From Mesostigma viride (Eukaryota > Streptophyta > Mesostigmatophyceae > Mesostigmatales > Mesostigmataceae), in NCBI GenBank assembly GCA_009746045.1, contig RPFO01000104.1, positions 2,341,948 through 2,405,947 on the forward strand: a stretch of DNA of 64,000 nt, given 5' to 3'. Below the pieces are notes generated by a model. It did no database searches, had not been told where the DNA came from, and saw nothing but the letters and a program-made list of their open reading frames with translations. A program made the translations under genes and the position numbers. Shown here one piece after another: positions 12,032-23,571 of the stretch (positions within the stretch are counted from its first letter, which is position 1; every line of letters starts with the position of its first letter).

Positions 12032-12080
12032 ATTAATTAATTAATTAAATTAATTAAAATCATAGCTCCGTTGGGAGCAT
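12032..12080. repeat. TTAATTAA tract with hairpin (diverged copy)
   Basis: A long TTAATTAA tract is followed by GCTCCGTTGGGAGC, a perfect 5-bp stem with a GTTG loop. It is a shorter relative of the motif at 9604-9690. Confidence 0.45.
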
Positions 12081-14338
12081 ATGTAACACATAGCCCTGAG
12101 AAAGGGGCATCTATGGGTTTGTAATGCAGATAGATGTTATGGTCTAGCCTTGAGGTTATGTTCCTACTGCTGCATGATGGAAGGGAAATTTATGTGGCAG
12201 GTGGCACGGTACAGCCAACAGTGGTGTAGTGTGCAAACCAACTCATTGGGGTGGGCTTGTGGTGAAAGCTCTCCATTCAGATTTCCGTGGCAACACACCA
12301 GGTCATGATATTCTGTGGTGCTGGCAAGTGGTAGTGACAGATTGATCATGCCAGTGATTGATAGCAATGGTGAGCAGTAGGGTGCCTTCTTTGATACTAC
12401 TGGCATTATCTGTTGTGCCAGGTGCCAGCTATGTCAGCTGCCGATGCTGCTAAATGTGGCCCCAGTTTCTGGTGCTACGATAGAAGAGATGAAGAGGGCC
12501 GGCAGGAACTTGTGGCTGCAATCACGATCAAGGCTGCGATGGGCGAAGTCAATATGGCAGATTGTGGCAGCAATGGTGCAGGGCCTGGCGTTATCGTTTA
12601 TGGCAGATTCCATACTGAGTTGTAGGGACACTGCCAGCAGTTACACCAACAGGCGAGACTCATGGTGGTGGACGTTGCTCCTGGTGGGAGTCTATAATAT
12701 CTGTCACATGGGTATGCGCACACGATGCACCTGGTGGTCCTCCATGCTAACGACAGGAATGTTGGTATTGCTATGCAATCGTGGCACTGCTAACAACGGC
12801 GTAACAGTGGTAGGTGTGTTGGGGTGGTGGGGAGTGATGTGGCAGTGGTGTGGCAGCAAGCACTTTGGTAATCGTTATTGTGATGTTGTTGTGAGCCCGT
12901 AGAAGGTGTCCTGGTGAGGTTCATGCCTCTTACGCAATGCTGTAAGCCCATTGTGCACTCTGTTGTGCCCGCAACAATATTCATCATCATAGGCAGCAAC
13001 CATAATATCAAAGACAAATCAGCCCCCTTCCATGTGTAGTACTTAATTCTCAGCCTGCTTCAACATATCTGAATGTAACAAGGGCAATGAATCCTGGGTT
13101 TCCCAAGGCAGCAACAGCATCTGCGCACTTCACATACCTGGGCTCCCCCCTGGTTTCTTCGTGCCTCCCAGCCCCAGATCAGAACACGCCGCCCATCATT
13201 GATAAACATGGTGCATTATAATCTGGCCAAGGAAAGAGGTTGAAATACTTACCAACAGTCCGCTAAAGGGGAGCCCCAGCAGCGTGTTGTATGGCCTGTT
13301 AAAGCCGGATAAGCTCCAGGGTTGCACATCAACACACCTATATGTGCTGACTGTTGAATACAGGACATGTACCTTCTGTTTGTTGCCTTCAGGCTCAGCT
13401 TCCTACGCCATGAATTACACTTGGAAGAATGAACAGGCGCACATCACGCTGTTTGGGGAGGCTGGCCATGGCTTACGTCTCCCTCTCGAGCAGCGATGCT
13501 TGACGAGGCGTCCGGCGTAACATGAACGAGGCGCTTTCACGAGCCTCGGGGAAAGAGACAGGCAGAAAATCTGGAAGGGGAACGGGGCTGGCTTCACCCT
13601 ACCTTGGATCCGGATGCCGAAAAAGCAGGTTCCACTGTACAGCGTCGACTCAACCAGCGCAATGCGTATTCATGCTTCATTTCGCAACGATCGCAGGCGA
13701 TATTCAGTGATGAGCGCAGGTCTACACTACAGAGCCAGCAAAAAATCAGGCTGGGCTTCGCTCTAGAAGTTGTTGAAGCGCCCTGCGCAAATGGGATGAC
13801 AAAAATGAAAGAAACGAGGGAGTGGCATATTTTTACGTGCGTTGCCATGATCAGCCCCGCACGCACCCTCCTGGCAGTTCCAACTGCTGCGGCAACGAGG
13901 CATTTACAATGGCAGTCGTTTTAACAAAAAGTTTTTCGGTCAAAAATTTTTGAATTAGTCATAGAATCGTGCGAGCGGCTTACCTCGAACTACACTGTCG
14001 CCGTTTTCGATAAGTTTCCGGTGTGACTTTTTGGGGGTCCACTGCAAAATGCAGCGGACCTGACCCGACCTCGCGAAAATGCCCGCAATTTTTCTGTTTT
14101 CCTGAAAAAATGGACCGATTTCTTTAGGATAAAAAAATATCTACGTGAAGTAGATGAGTTATGAAGGCTCAAAATGAATTCGCTGTCCGTAATGTGTTCT
14201 CAGGACGGTCGCTAGGATTTTCACGGCCGCCATGGGTGCTGCGTGACTTTTTGCCTCGTCGTCACCTTCCCGCCCACCAGATTTTCGGGATCTCGCGCCA
14301 ATTTGGTTACGGAGTAAGATGGTCGTTTTTGGCGGGGC

Positions 14339-14947
14339 TCGGACCGTTGACAGACAATGCAATCGCCATCGAGGTCCTGCAAAACACCGCAGGCCTCACC
14401 GCCCAGGCGGTGAAGGAAATTGCCGCCAAGCCAGCCCCTGCTGGCCTGGCCGGCGATGCTCCGATCCCATCACAACCTGGGCGGACATGCTCAAGCAACA
14501 TACCACCTCCACCACCTCCGCCGTCGCAGCCCAGCTCCAGCGGCAGACGCTTGACCTCCGCGAGGAGGCCGAGCTCGCCAAGCGCAGCCTCAACGCCATA
14601 CTCAAGAACTTCGACATGGAGGAAGGTGAGAATTCCGAGAAGCTTGCACGTGCGTTTGAGAGCAAAATCCTTGCGCGCATGGGCCTTCTTGGTGAGATTA
14701 AGCTGACCGCCCACCGCCTCCCCCGCGCGTGGGGTAAGGCAGGGGCGCCTCCGCTTCTTCTCATCTTTGAGAGCCCAGCGGACAAGATTTCGTTTCTCCG
14801 ACGCGCAAGCGGCTCGAGAAGACTCCCTTCACCGTGGACGACGACTTGACCCTGGCGCAGCAACAACGTACGGCGACGGGAGCTATGGCCGACCTACCTC
14901 CAGCTCCGGCAGACCAAGGCGGGACAGCCGGTGTACTGGAAGGGGGC
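14339..14947 (+). pseudogene. LINE A ORF1, middle to C-terminal part (interrupted)
   Basis: Looks like the RNA-binding ORF1 protein of an L1-like LINE. A helical region (QLQRQTLDLREEAELAKRSL) leads into an RRM-like stretch (ILKNFDMEEG, KILARMGLLGEIKLTAHRLP, PPLLLIFESPADKISFLRRA) and then a C-terminal segment (RRRELWPTYLQLRQTKAGQP). The reading frame changes near 14470, 14805 and 14865, so the copy is broken. It stops at the LTR of Gypsy-1 (14948) and resumes at 33011, where the frame continues exactly. The family match is to domain order and character, not an alignment. Confidence 0.6.
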
Positions 14948-15519
14948 TGTTACGCCGCAAGCCTCGGCCGCCACCTCTACCTCTACCTGTCCTGATGCTA
15001 CCTAGACTAGTAAGGCCGCCTCTAGTTAAACCCCTAGCGAAAGACGAACGAGACGATCCAGATCTCAATGCATTTACGTATGTGCTACTGTAATACGCCA
15101 TAAGCCATTTAACCAAACCCGTTTACTCCAGGAATAGAGGAAGGAAACACAACTACACTACCGTGACCCAAGCTAATATGTGTTAATTCATTTAACACAC
15201 GCCGAGTGCCCACACAAGGAGTGGAACGTGCATAAATGGTCACCAACGGTCCAACAGGCTCGGGCCGACTTGGCCCTCGCCTGCAGAAACACAGAAACAC
15301 AGGCAGGTGCACAGATGCACGCCGGTCCACTACATTCTACCAAAGGATAAGGACCACTAATAAAGTATGCGGCGCGGCGCCCAAAGGCACCCAATATACC
15401 ACAGTACTGTTACGAGGGCAATAATGTCCCAGCTAGAACTACACGTAAACCTAGGAACAACCGAGGCCAATGACCTAATTTACGTCCGTAACTACAACGA
15501 ATTGTTACGCGACGTAACA
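14948..15519 (-). repeat. Gypsy-1 3' LTR
   Basis: A 572-bp LTR beginning TGTTACGCCGC and ending GACGTAACA (plus-strand reading), the same length as 32434-33005. Differences seen include AA/GT near 15175, C/T near 15392 and A/G near 15438. Confidence 0.95.
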
Positions 15520-15535
15520 CCTCCCCCCCCACAAA
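15520..15535 (-). promoter_or_regulatory. Polypurine tract of Gypsy-1
   Basis: On the minus strand TTTTGTGGGGGGGGAGG directly precedes the 3' LTR, the expected place for the plus-strand DNA primer. Gypsy-2 has the same sequence after 35832. Confidence 0.75.
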
Positions 15536-15895
15536 AGGTAGGGAGCCCTCTCCCTACGCACAGGGAGGAAACAAAAGGGGTAGGAAAAACCTAATGCACC
15601 CAACACACACCAACACAATCGATAGACCATCCCAGATACAAAGCACCAATAGTTCACACGGTCTCCACCACCACGCCGGGTGGTGTATAGGGTTAGCCAG
15701 CACCAAGCCTGGTGGGAGGTTCCCCTAACTGCCTGGAACGGAGTCCTTGCCGGGGGGGGACGGCACTGGGCAGGACACACAGAGTAAACACATCAGTACT
15801 AAGGACCAAGAACAGCCAACCAACTGGCCAGAATATGAGGGCGACTCTATATACCGGAGGGACAACACCCTCAGGTCGGGCCTAAGGCCCTCTAT

Positions 15896-18223
15896 CTAGT
15901 GGCCATCCGTCTGATAAGTGCCACGAGAGGCCAGCAGGACCTCCAGGTAGGCCTGGTAGTGGGCCACATCCTCGACATTGTCATGCCTATCTACAGTGAG
16001 GAAAACATCGGCCCACACACCGTCAGGAAAAAGGCCCAGAAAGGCCCAGTAATACCTATGCTGCGTAAGAACGACCTGGCCACGGGCCCAGTCCAGGAAG
16101 CCACAGGCAAAGAGGCGAAGGAAAGGCTCTACCGCGATCAAACAGAGGGCCCGCAGGAGGAGGCGATGGTACCGGATCCGAGGGCGCAAACCCGTCGGGA
16201 AGAACAGATCCACCAGGGGCTCCACGTTGGACGGCCACATCCGGATGTGCCGAACCTCTCGGGAGCGCCATCGACGAGCACACTGTCGCGACCCGAATGT
16301 CTCTAGGTAGTCGCTGGCCCGAGGAGGAGGGTGACCACGGGAGTCTAGACCCTGGCCCGGGATAGGCGCCGGGCGACGGGCATCCCACTCAAGGATGGGC
16401 TGGAGGACCGTGTTGTACGCAGCACCCGGTACCGCAGGAAACTCTACCGTAAGGGCATCCGAAGCCATAATGCCCAGAGGCGGAGGGTAAGCCCACTGGA
16501 ACCCACCGTAGGTGTCCAAGTCGTTGTGGCGCCTAGCCCAGCGATACAGAACGCGCCGAACCAGGATCTCACCCTGGAACACAGGATCAGCTAAAATAAC
16601 CATGTCGAAAGGAGGCCGATCAGTCTCAATGGGTAGGCCACGATCCCGCGGCGCCCGACACACCTGGGAGAACCCGTAGGACATGGACGAGATGGCAAGC
16701 TCGGCGGAGGCGCGCGGCAGGTCACACTGTCGGCAGGCGAGTGCGGACATACCATACCCAGGAACGGGCGTGTCGCGCGACTCCGGCGTCGCATGCACCA
16801 CAGAAGGGGCCCTGTCCCGATCACCCTGGGACAACTCCCGGAGGGAATCGGCAGCGCGGGTGGCGCGAGGATCCTGACCGGTGGACCGAACAACCGCAGC
16901 CAAAGACCGCGAGGCCGAAGGGGCAGGGGCCGAAGCAGGGGCCGAAGCAGGGGCGGGAGCCGACACCGACGCAGGTGGCACTGGTAAAACAGGAGGTCGC
17001 GCCGGACCCGAAGCCAGAGAGGGCCGTGACGGACCCGCCACCGCAGCAGGCGCGCCGGTCTCCGTTGCCGGCGCACCCTCAGGCCACATATTGAAAATAG
17101 GGCCCGTAGGGACAGGCAGTCCGGCATAAGATTGGTTGCCATCCAAGCTCCAGTCGGGTACCGGAATCCTCTGCGGGGGACCACCCTCCCAAAGCCTGGG
17201 ATGATCGCCCGTGTCGCTGAAGAAACCCCGCACTGGCTGCGATGGCGCAGCGGGCGGCCCAGAGGAGGCGACGGCGGGCACAGCCGCTGGGGCGGAAGAC
17301 TCGCGTCGCGGCGCAGAAACGTCGGCCGCAGGCACAGAGGCAACCAGAGGTGTCGGAACCGCAGCAACCGAAGGAACCGCAGCTACCGAAGGCTCACGCG
17401 GAGCAGGCGATACCACAGGGGCCGAAACAACCGAAGGGGTAGGGGGCGCGGACCCAACAGACACCCCACCTGGCGTGGCCGGGGCCTGCGCTTGGGCCGC
17501 CATGAAGGCCCCGAACGCCGTGGTCAAGGACTGAATCTGGGCCTGCATAGCCGAAACAGTTGCCGAGAGAGGATCAGGCAAACCCAGAGGGGTAGGCTCC
17601 ACTGAAACACGCCGGGTCGACCGTGGGGACGACGGGACAGGGGAGGGAGCAGACGCTGAGGAGGAGGACGCAGCGCTCGAGGCGGAATATTCTGGAGTAT
17701 AATGTACCTCGACTGGGGCGTCCGTAGGGGCAGGATCACCAACTGCTACTCCCGCCGACTGATCTGCTATCTCCATGAATTCTACGGCCCGTAGAAGGTC
17801 GCAGGGGTTCTCATCTACTTCTGCATCACCCTCAGCCGGAAGCCAGGGGAACACATCCCGTAGGCAGGAGCGGCCCACAGGGGTAGAAAGGTAGGAGAAC
17901 ACCCGGGAGCACTGGAGAACCGCAGCTATCTGTCCCAAGGCTGGACAGCGGGAGCCACATCCTAACAGACAGTGCCCGGCATCGTCGAACCCGTGCAAAA
18001 CAAGCTGGTGCGGTTCATCAGGGGATGGGCCGAACCACGCGACCCCAAAGAGAGCAGCCCTGACTAAACTCGCATGTTGGGCCTGGAGGGCCGGCTGCAC
18101 GATGCCACCCGGATAGCTGGACCGTGACACCCAGCGGCCCGGAAGGGCCTCGAAGTACAGCTCAGGGTCCGGTGGGGGCGGGGACGGCAGCGAGCTCTCC
18201 GCCGGAGGGGTAGGCTCTGACAT
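15896..18223 (-). CDS. ORF3 of the Gypsy family, unknown function, in the env position
   Basis: An uninterrupted frame of about 775 residues between the chromodomain end and the 3' LTR. I prefer the ATG at 18223 (MSEPTPP), because a TATAAAA lies about 95 nt upstream, inside the longer frame that starts at 18349. Residues about 1-150 are mixed (ELYFEALPGRW, VRAALFGVAWFG), about 170-470 are Ala/Pro/Ser/Val-rich and probably disordered, and the last 250 look globular (DRPPFDMVILADPVFQGE, RHIRMWPSNVEPLVDLFFPT, HRYYWAFLGLFPDGVWADVF). No signal peptide or clear membrane span is visible, so I see no support for an envelope protein. A second copy (36205-38472) is very similar. A 155-nt intron (GT at 18383, AG at 18229) would fuse it in frame to Pol; this is untested. 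I do not recognise a family. Confidence 0.75.
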   Translation of the reverse strand: MSEPTPPAESSLPSPPPPDPELYFEALPGRWVSRSSYPGGIVQPALQAQHASLVRAALFGVAWFGPSPDEPHQLVLHGFDDAGHCLLGCGSRCPALGQIAAVLQCSRVFSYLSTPVGRSCLRDVFPWLPAEGDAEVDENPCDLLRAVEFMEIADQSAGVAVGDPAPTDAPVEVHYTPEYSASSAASSSSASAPSPVPSSPRSTRRVSVEPTPLGLPDPLSATVSAMQAQIQSLTTAFGAFMAAQAQAPATPGGVSVGSAPPTPSVVSAPVVSPAPREPSVAAVPSVAAVPTPLVASVPAADVSAPRRESSAPAAVPAVASSGPPAAPSQPVRGFFSDTGDHPRLWEGGPPQRIPVPDWSLDGNQSYAGLPVPTGPIFNMWPEGAPATETGAPAAVAGPSRPSLASGPARPPVLPVPPASVSAPAPASAPASAPAPSASRSLAAVVRSTGQDPRATRAADSLRELSQGDRDRAPSVVHATPESRDTPVPGYGMSALACRQCDLPRASAELAISSMSYGFSQVCRAPRDRGLPIETDRPPFDMVILADPVFQGEILVRRVLYRWARRHNDLDTYGGFQWAYPPPLGIMASDALTVEFPAVPGAAYNTVLQPILEWDARRPAPIPGQGLDSRGHPPPRASDYLETFGSRQCARRWRSREVRHIRMWPSNVEPLVDLFFPTGLRPRIRYHRLLLRALCLIAVEPFLRLFACGFLDWARGQVVLTQHRYYWAFLGLFPDGVWADVFLTVDRHDNVEDVAHYQAYLEVLLASRGTYQTDGH

Positions 18224-18316
18224 GACGGCTGCGGAGGGGAGGGGACAACCAACCACCCGTCGACAGCAGACATAACATAAGAGAGGAGAAGGTCTACAAC
18301 TAGAGCTTATGCAGGG

Positions 18317-18323
18317 TTTTATA
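18317..18323 (-). promoter_or_regulatory. TATA box candidate upstream of ORF3
   Basis: TATAAAA on the minus strand, about 95 nt before the ORF3 ATG and after the integrase stop codon. It would allow a separate ORF3 transcript. It is a sequence match only. Confidence 0.4.
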
Positions 18324-18375
18324 CTCCTGCAGCAGGCGACTACACCCATCTAGCTCACTCTCCGTATACCAGACC

Positions 18376-18929
18376 TTATCTACCTTGAGCACTACGAGCA
18401 TACATCCACTTCACCTTATACTGGCGCTGGGTACCGCGGCCCTTTTTGATATCTCTATGGGCCACGATACCCTCTACCTCATCCTCTACCTCACCAGTAT
18501 CAGGATTATGCTCTAAAGGGGCAGGGGCTAATTCTCTACCAGCGAACGTGCTTTGATGATAGAGCTTCAGCTGGCTTCTATGAAAGGTGCGCGAGTGGGT
18601 CTGCCAAGAGGTAGGAATATCTATCTCATACAGGAAATTACCTACTCTAGACAACACACGGAAGGGTCCTAAGAAGGCGGGCCTAAGTTTCACTTTCAGT
18701 TCAGCTTCGAACTTATGAGCGAATCGGCCAACACGGGGGCCTTCTACTAAGACTAAATCTCCTATTTCTATCTCAGGTGCTCTTCTATCTAATGAGGCAC
18801 GCAACCTAGCAAGGTATTTGGCCTGCGCCCTATGGTACCCTGCAATAGCGTTGTCGTGTGCATTCTTCATCTTATCTAATAACGCCTGCACACCTTCTAC
18901 AGTATCCCGGGACACATCATCCTTGTCCC
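18376..18929 (-). pseudogene. Gypsy-1 integrase C-terminus with GPF module and chromodomain
   Basis: The C-terminal part of integrase, cut off from its core by the piggyBac insertion. Residues include a GPY/F-type module (LRPAFLGPFRVLSRVGNFLY then EIDIP), a conserved HRSQLKLYH and a chromodomain start (VEGIVAHRDIKKGRG then YKVKWMY). The chromodomain ends early at ARSAQGR-stop, without the usual C-terminal helix. Chromodomains of this kind steer integration to particular chromatin in chromoviruses. The matching upstream part of integrase is at 23572-24260. Confidence 0.85.
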
Positions 18930-20222
18930 TTAACCCTTAAATGGTGTCAACTGGAACCACCGAAACGGACTGAGTTTGGGTATCTTTGTGGCAGTGGCGG
19001 TAACTAGCCAAATAACATTTTCTGGCCCACCCTTGGAACCAAGCATGCTTTTATATCAAATAATGTTTGGGAAATTTGGTTGGTAACATATCTATGCCCT
19101 ACACCTGCTAAAAATAGCACCCCCCTCAGGGGGGTACAGCGCACATGGGGTTCGAGACACATATATTGCATTATGGACCATTTATTCAAATCTGCTGGCC
19201 CTGGCCCTTTGAAGGGAGTTAAAATTATTCACAGGCATGCCATCAATGCATTCACAACATGAAATGTCACAAAACTGTGAACGCTACTAACCAAATGGCC
19301 CAAGGCAGCTGGCACCGTTATAACGGTGCCAGCTGACAGGGGTTAATATGGTAGCATAACAACACAAAACAGGATGCCAAATGGCATAAAATAGCAAGGG
19401 ATGCCCAAATGGGCATAAAACACCATAATCATGCAATAAAACAAGAGACCATGCCATATAACACATGCCAACTGCCGCAAGGGGCCAAAATGTCACTAGC
19501 GCACGCGTGGTAGCGCATGACTACCCAAGGGTGTAGCTAACTGTCAAGGCTACCTGGCTATGTGCCAAACTAAGTCAGATTGTGCCTCTGGGTGCGCAGA
19601 AACTGCCTTCTACGAGGCCCTGTCAGCTGGGTGCCAGCTGCCAGCGCACGGGTCGTGCGGCCATTGGCCTCAGCCCACGCGCGGCCAGCCGGGCTACGGG
19701 CTGACAGGGGCTGCATGGCACGCTGGCGGCGGTCGTCGCCGTCGAGGCCAGCCACTGGCCCCAGTGCGTGGAACACGTTCCAGCACGCGCCCGTGCACAG
19801 TGCCTGGTCGCCCGGGTTGGTCTGTACGCCGCACTTTTGCGATAAAATGCGGGATAAAGCATATTATGGGCCTCGACGTATTTTACGCGTATTTTACGTC
19901 TGACCACGCGGTTTGGACTTCGAATTTTTCGGGGGTACCAGCGGGCAGCGGGCACTGGCGCGGTGCCCAGGTTCTGGGCGCGGCGCGCTCACTGCACATT
20001 TGAGATTTTTACTACTAGAAGTAGATGCGTACAGTTCTTTTCATAAAGCGCAAGCCTTGCAAAATGTTTGGCCGGTAGGAGACAGCTAGGACTAGGTACA
20101 TAACGCATAAATAACCGTGTGCCAGCAAATGCCAGCTGTGCTACTGACGGTGTAATGCAATATAGCGACGACGAGGCCAGTGCGACTGTGCGACAGTGTG
20201 CAGCCATTTTCGATTTGCAGCC

Positions 20223-20828
20223 ATGCCGAAGAAAGGGCCTGAATGGGATTTCGTTCTCGAGAAGAAAAAAGCAGTCACAGATGCTGTTAGTAACAAAACG
20301 CAGTTTGTGTCGAATAAGTTCTGCTCATTTTGCAACAAGAAGTTCTCATACGGGGCGCGGGCAATCAGCGTATTCCGAGTCCGTGCACACTTTGCCGGAA
20401 TCGCAGGGGAAGGGATGTTACCCTGCGACAAATTTCTACCGAATATCCGGAGCAGGTTTCTCAGGATGTATAACAACAAGTCGCAGCAGTCAGACGCCAA
20501 GAAGCAGCACAATTTGAACAGGGCAATGGCGGAGATGGGAGGGGCTGCGCCGGCTGACTTGTCGTCGGTTCCCAGCAAAGGCCAGCTGAGCATCACCAAA
20601 TGGCTGGTTCCCGTCGACGAGAAAGGTGTCCAGCTGCTGGCTGCCGAATTTTTTATCGAGAACGGCATTGCCTTCAATGCGGCTGAGAGCGCCTCTTTCA
20701 AGCAGATGGTGGCCGGCATGATCCAGTACAAAGGAGGGCACGTCACCCGGCCTCCTTCTCGGAAGTTGTGTCTCATGTCCTCTCATGCATTATATAGTGG
20801 ATGGCTTTCCTTACAATCAATTAATTAA
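20223..20828 (+). pseudogene. hAT-like transposase N-terminal fragment (BED-like finger plus DUF659-like start)
   Basis: A frame starting MPKKGPEWDF with a Cys/His cluster resembling a BED-type finger (FCSFCNKKF, then RAHFAGIAGEGMLPC), a linker and a stretch typical of hAT proteins before their catalytic domain (AAEFFIENGIAFNAAESASF, then a PPSRK). It then loses similarity and ends at 20828. No catalytic hAT domain is present. It lies inside the piggyBac element in the opposite orientation. An 8-bp repeat ACCTGGCT at 19552-19559 and 21113-21120 brackets it, which would fit a hAT-size target duplication, but inverted termini are not evident. Confidence 0.5.
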
Positions 20829-21109
20829 TTGAATCCTTACTATTCCCGTTGCAGCATGCTCCCCCCCTGCATTTAACAAATCATAATCAGATAGGATTGC
20901 AGGGCATAAATGGAAGATGTTAATAAATAAGCATATACACCAAATTTCAGTTGTAATAACTGCATGACCATCATCAAGGAGCGTGCTAATTGGGTGACTG
21001 ACAATTGGACCACAAAAACTGTCGCGCATTTTACCACCGCGTATTTTATACCCCCCACGTATAATACGCGTATTTTAAGTCCACGTATTATACCCCGCAC
21101 ACGTATTTT

Positions 21110-23255
21110 CCAACCTGGCTGGTCGCAGTCCTTGCACCAGAAGTTGGTGCGCTTGCGCTCGGGGATCGTGGCGCACACCACACACTGCGCCGCCTCCGTC
21201 CACGGGATGCGCTCGGGCCTGAGGTGGGTGCCGCTGAACCGCCCGTCCAGCCCAGGCTGGTGGGCCTCCGCGATGCGGTCGATGTCCAGCCGGGCGCCAT
21301 GCCACTGATTGTTCACCAGCTGCTGTGAGAGCAAGCTGAGGAACCCCACGTGGGAGAGGCAGTCAGGGCGGTTGGCGCGGGTGAGAGTCTGCAGGATGTA
21401 GGCGTTGCCGACCGCGTTGGCCAGGTGCCCCGTGGCGACCCGGTGCCACCACACCCGCGAGACAAGGGCCTTCTGCAGGTCGTAGTTGCTGGCGAGCTGG
21501 TCAAACTTGTCCACTGCCTTGTAGCAGCTCCAGTACGCGGGAATGAGCGAGGGGGCAGTGACCATGACGCGCTCGTCGCGGCCGCCATGGCGGCTGACCA
21601 TCTCCTCCTCAAGGGGGATGCCCTTGGCCAGCACCCACACGAGCTTGCGGTCCTGCCACGCGCACAGGGTCAGCCCATCACGGTTGACAGCCCATGCGTA
21701 GTCCCCCTGGACTGGCCTGCGGGGCATGCGGCGCTTGACCTCGGCGACGGGGATGCCACGGCGGTTGGGGAGCACCGTGCCCACCACACGGTGGCCCATG
21801 CGGTGGCACGTCTCAATCACCTCGCGCCCGGTGTAGAACCGGTCCATGGCCATGTTGACCCCGTGTGGCAGCGTGCTGGCGAGCTCACTCACCACGTGAA
21901 AGGTATGGTTGACCTGGGGCAGCTTGTCGTACGTGTTGGCATGGTAGAGGTAGCCGGTGGGCCAGTCGTTCAGGCAATACTGCTTCACGTGGAAGGGGGC
22001 AGGCTTGCTCGGCCGGGTTGAAGCACCTTATCGGGCACAGCTTGTGCCTGGATGCGATGCTCCTCTCGTCGATGGCGGCCGCGCTGCCTGGGATGAAGTA
22101 CTTCTTGTAGGCCACGTTCAAGATGTCCTCCAGCCACAAGAACTGCCACAGTCGCCACTCGCGTGTCTGCGTGTTGGCGGGGCGCTGGGCAGAGTCCCGG
22201 AAGTGTAGGAAGCGTGTAATTTGCTGAAAGCGCTGCCAGGGCATCACGTGCTGCAGGTTGGCAGCATGAGCAGCACCAAGTGGCTGGCCAGAAAAATAAT
22301 CAGACCGGGCAGGCATGGCCACGAGTGACATGGTCAAGAGGAGGCCCAGCCACCTGCCCAGCTCGTTCATGGAAAGAGGCGACCACTCCCGTGCCCCAGC
22401 AGATGCCGAGCGCTGCTTCTCCTCGGCATAGCGGTTTGTCTCGGTGACAATCCGCTCCAGCACGGGGCCAGGCTGCCAAAACAGCAAGAATAGCTCGAGA
22501 GGAGAAAACCTGTAAGGAATCCCCGGGATGTTCTGATACATCGCCTTGCGCTCACCGTCAACCGGCTCAGAATGCCGCGGGCGGGGAAGTGTTGCAGGAT
22601 CCGGCGTGCCAGTGCCGAACACCCACCCATCGCCACCATCGGGAGCATCGTCCCCCGCCTCATCCGCCTCAGCATCGCTGTCAACGAGCTCGGGAACGAT
22701 GTCGTCATCATCAGAAGAGTCGCTGGGCTCGGAGTCGGGCTGATCCGGAGGGGGCAGCCGCTGCAGACGCCTTTTTGGCACTCTGCCGGTTGCAGGCGTC
22801 CTCCTCGGGTTGCCTGCACGACGCTTGGCACGTTTCTTGACCGGGGAAGTGGAGATATCCTCGCTATCCCCCTCGTCATCCGCCTCGGGCTCCGATGCCG
22901 GCTCCGAGGCATCTGGACCGTCACCTGCGCTCCCACCTTCCTGCCCATCGCTGCCTGCATCCCCTTCCTCCTCTACCTCGTCCTCCGCAGGCCTAGAGGT
23001 CTCTCCTACCTTCCTGAACTGAAAAATCTGCTCTTTTGTCAACTTATATTTGCATGGATCGTCGACAAATTTGCACCATCCGTGCTTTTTATCGCGTGTC
23101 ACCTCCGCTACATGGCCGTCTAGGCCATAATGCGCATGATTCTCTCCATATTCTTGCACTGCCCACGGTTCTCCGAAGAAGGCCGGAGGCACTGCCACCT
23201 TAAATCCAAGTTTCAGTCGAAATGTGGCCAGCAGCTGGCCAGTAGGCGACGCCAT
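21110..23255 (-). pseudogene. piggyBac transposase (frameshifted, C-terminus disrupted)
   Basis: A cut-and-paste transposase of the DDE_Tnp_1_7 type. The start at 23255 (MASPTGQLL) is chosen because the frame upstream is basic, transposon-end sequence. After an acidic N-terminal region and a basic KKRAKRR patch comes the domain (SPLELFLLFW, MNELGRWLGLLLTMSL). All three catalytic aspartates can be placed: MAMDRFYTG, CAWQDRKLVW and VDKFDQ. A one-base frameshift near 22010 separates the N-terminal from the catalytic part. The Cys-rich tail begins (CVVCATIPERKRTNFWCKDC) but is cut at about 21113, where AT-rich sequence with TACGCGTAT motifs starts. It was therefore once functional but is not intact. 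Confidence 0.88.
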
Positions 23256-23571
23256 GTCTGCCGAGGTCAGACGTCGTCTTCGTCGTCGTGCACGTCTTTT
23301 TGCAAAAAACGCGCATTTTTTTCCCGCCGAAAGTACCCCAGGACCAGGGTACCCCCCTGGGTTTGCCAGATCATAACTCCCTGGCCAATTGTCCAAAGTA
23401 CGGTCTGAATAGACCCAGGCATAGAGTACGTCTAGATCTATCGATTGGGCCAGGTTTGACCGTTAAATTATTTTTGGCGCGGCGCCTGGTTCTGCCACAA
23501 ACTCAGTCCGTTAGAGTGGTAGGACTTCGACTGGTACCACGAAAACGGACTCAGTACCATTTAAGGGTTAA

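Larger units (their letters stand above)
10728..14338. other. Probable inserted DNA without recognisable genes
   Basis: This AT-richer stretch separates two GC-rich coding segments. It holds ~176-bp degenerate repeats (10983-11335), a TTAATTAA-plus-hairpin motif (12032-12080) and no recognisable transposase. I could not identify terminal repeats or a target duplication, so its nature as one insertion is inferred. Confidence 0.35.
18934..23567 (-). mobile_element. piggyBac element inside Gypsy-1 integrase
   Basis: A 4634-bp element with perfect terminal inverted repeats CCCTTAAATGGT (18934-18945 and 23556-23567), flanked by TTAA at 18930-18933 and 23568-23571, the hallmark duplication of piggyBac. 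Longer similarity follows inside the ends (both contain CGGACTGAGTTTG in inverted orientation). It encodes a piggyBac transposase on the minus strand and carries a hAT-like fragment on the plus strand. It splits the integrase reading frame of Gypsy-1. Confidence 0.95.

Noticed and set aside
15896..18223. Envelope gene
   Set aside because: The position fits, but no signal peptide, furin-like site, fusion peptide or membrane anchor is visible.
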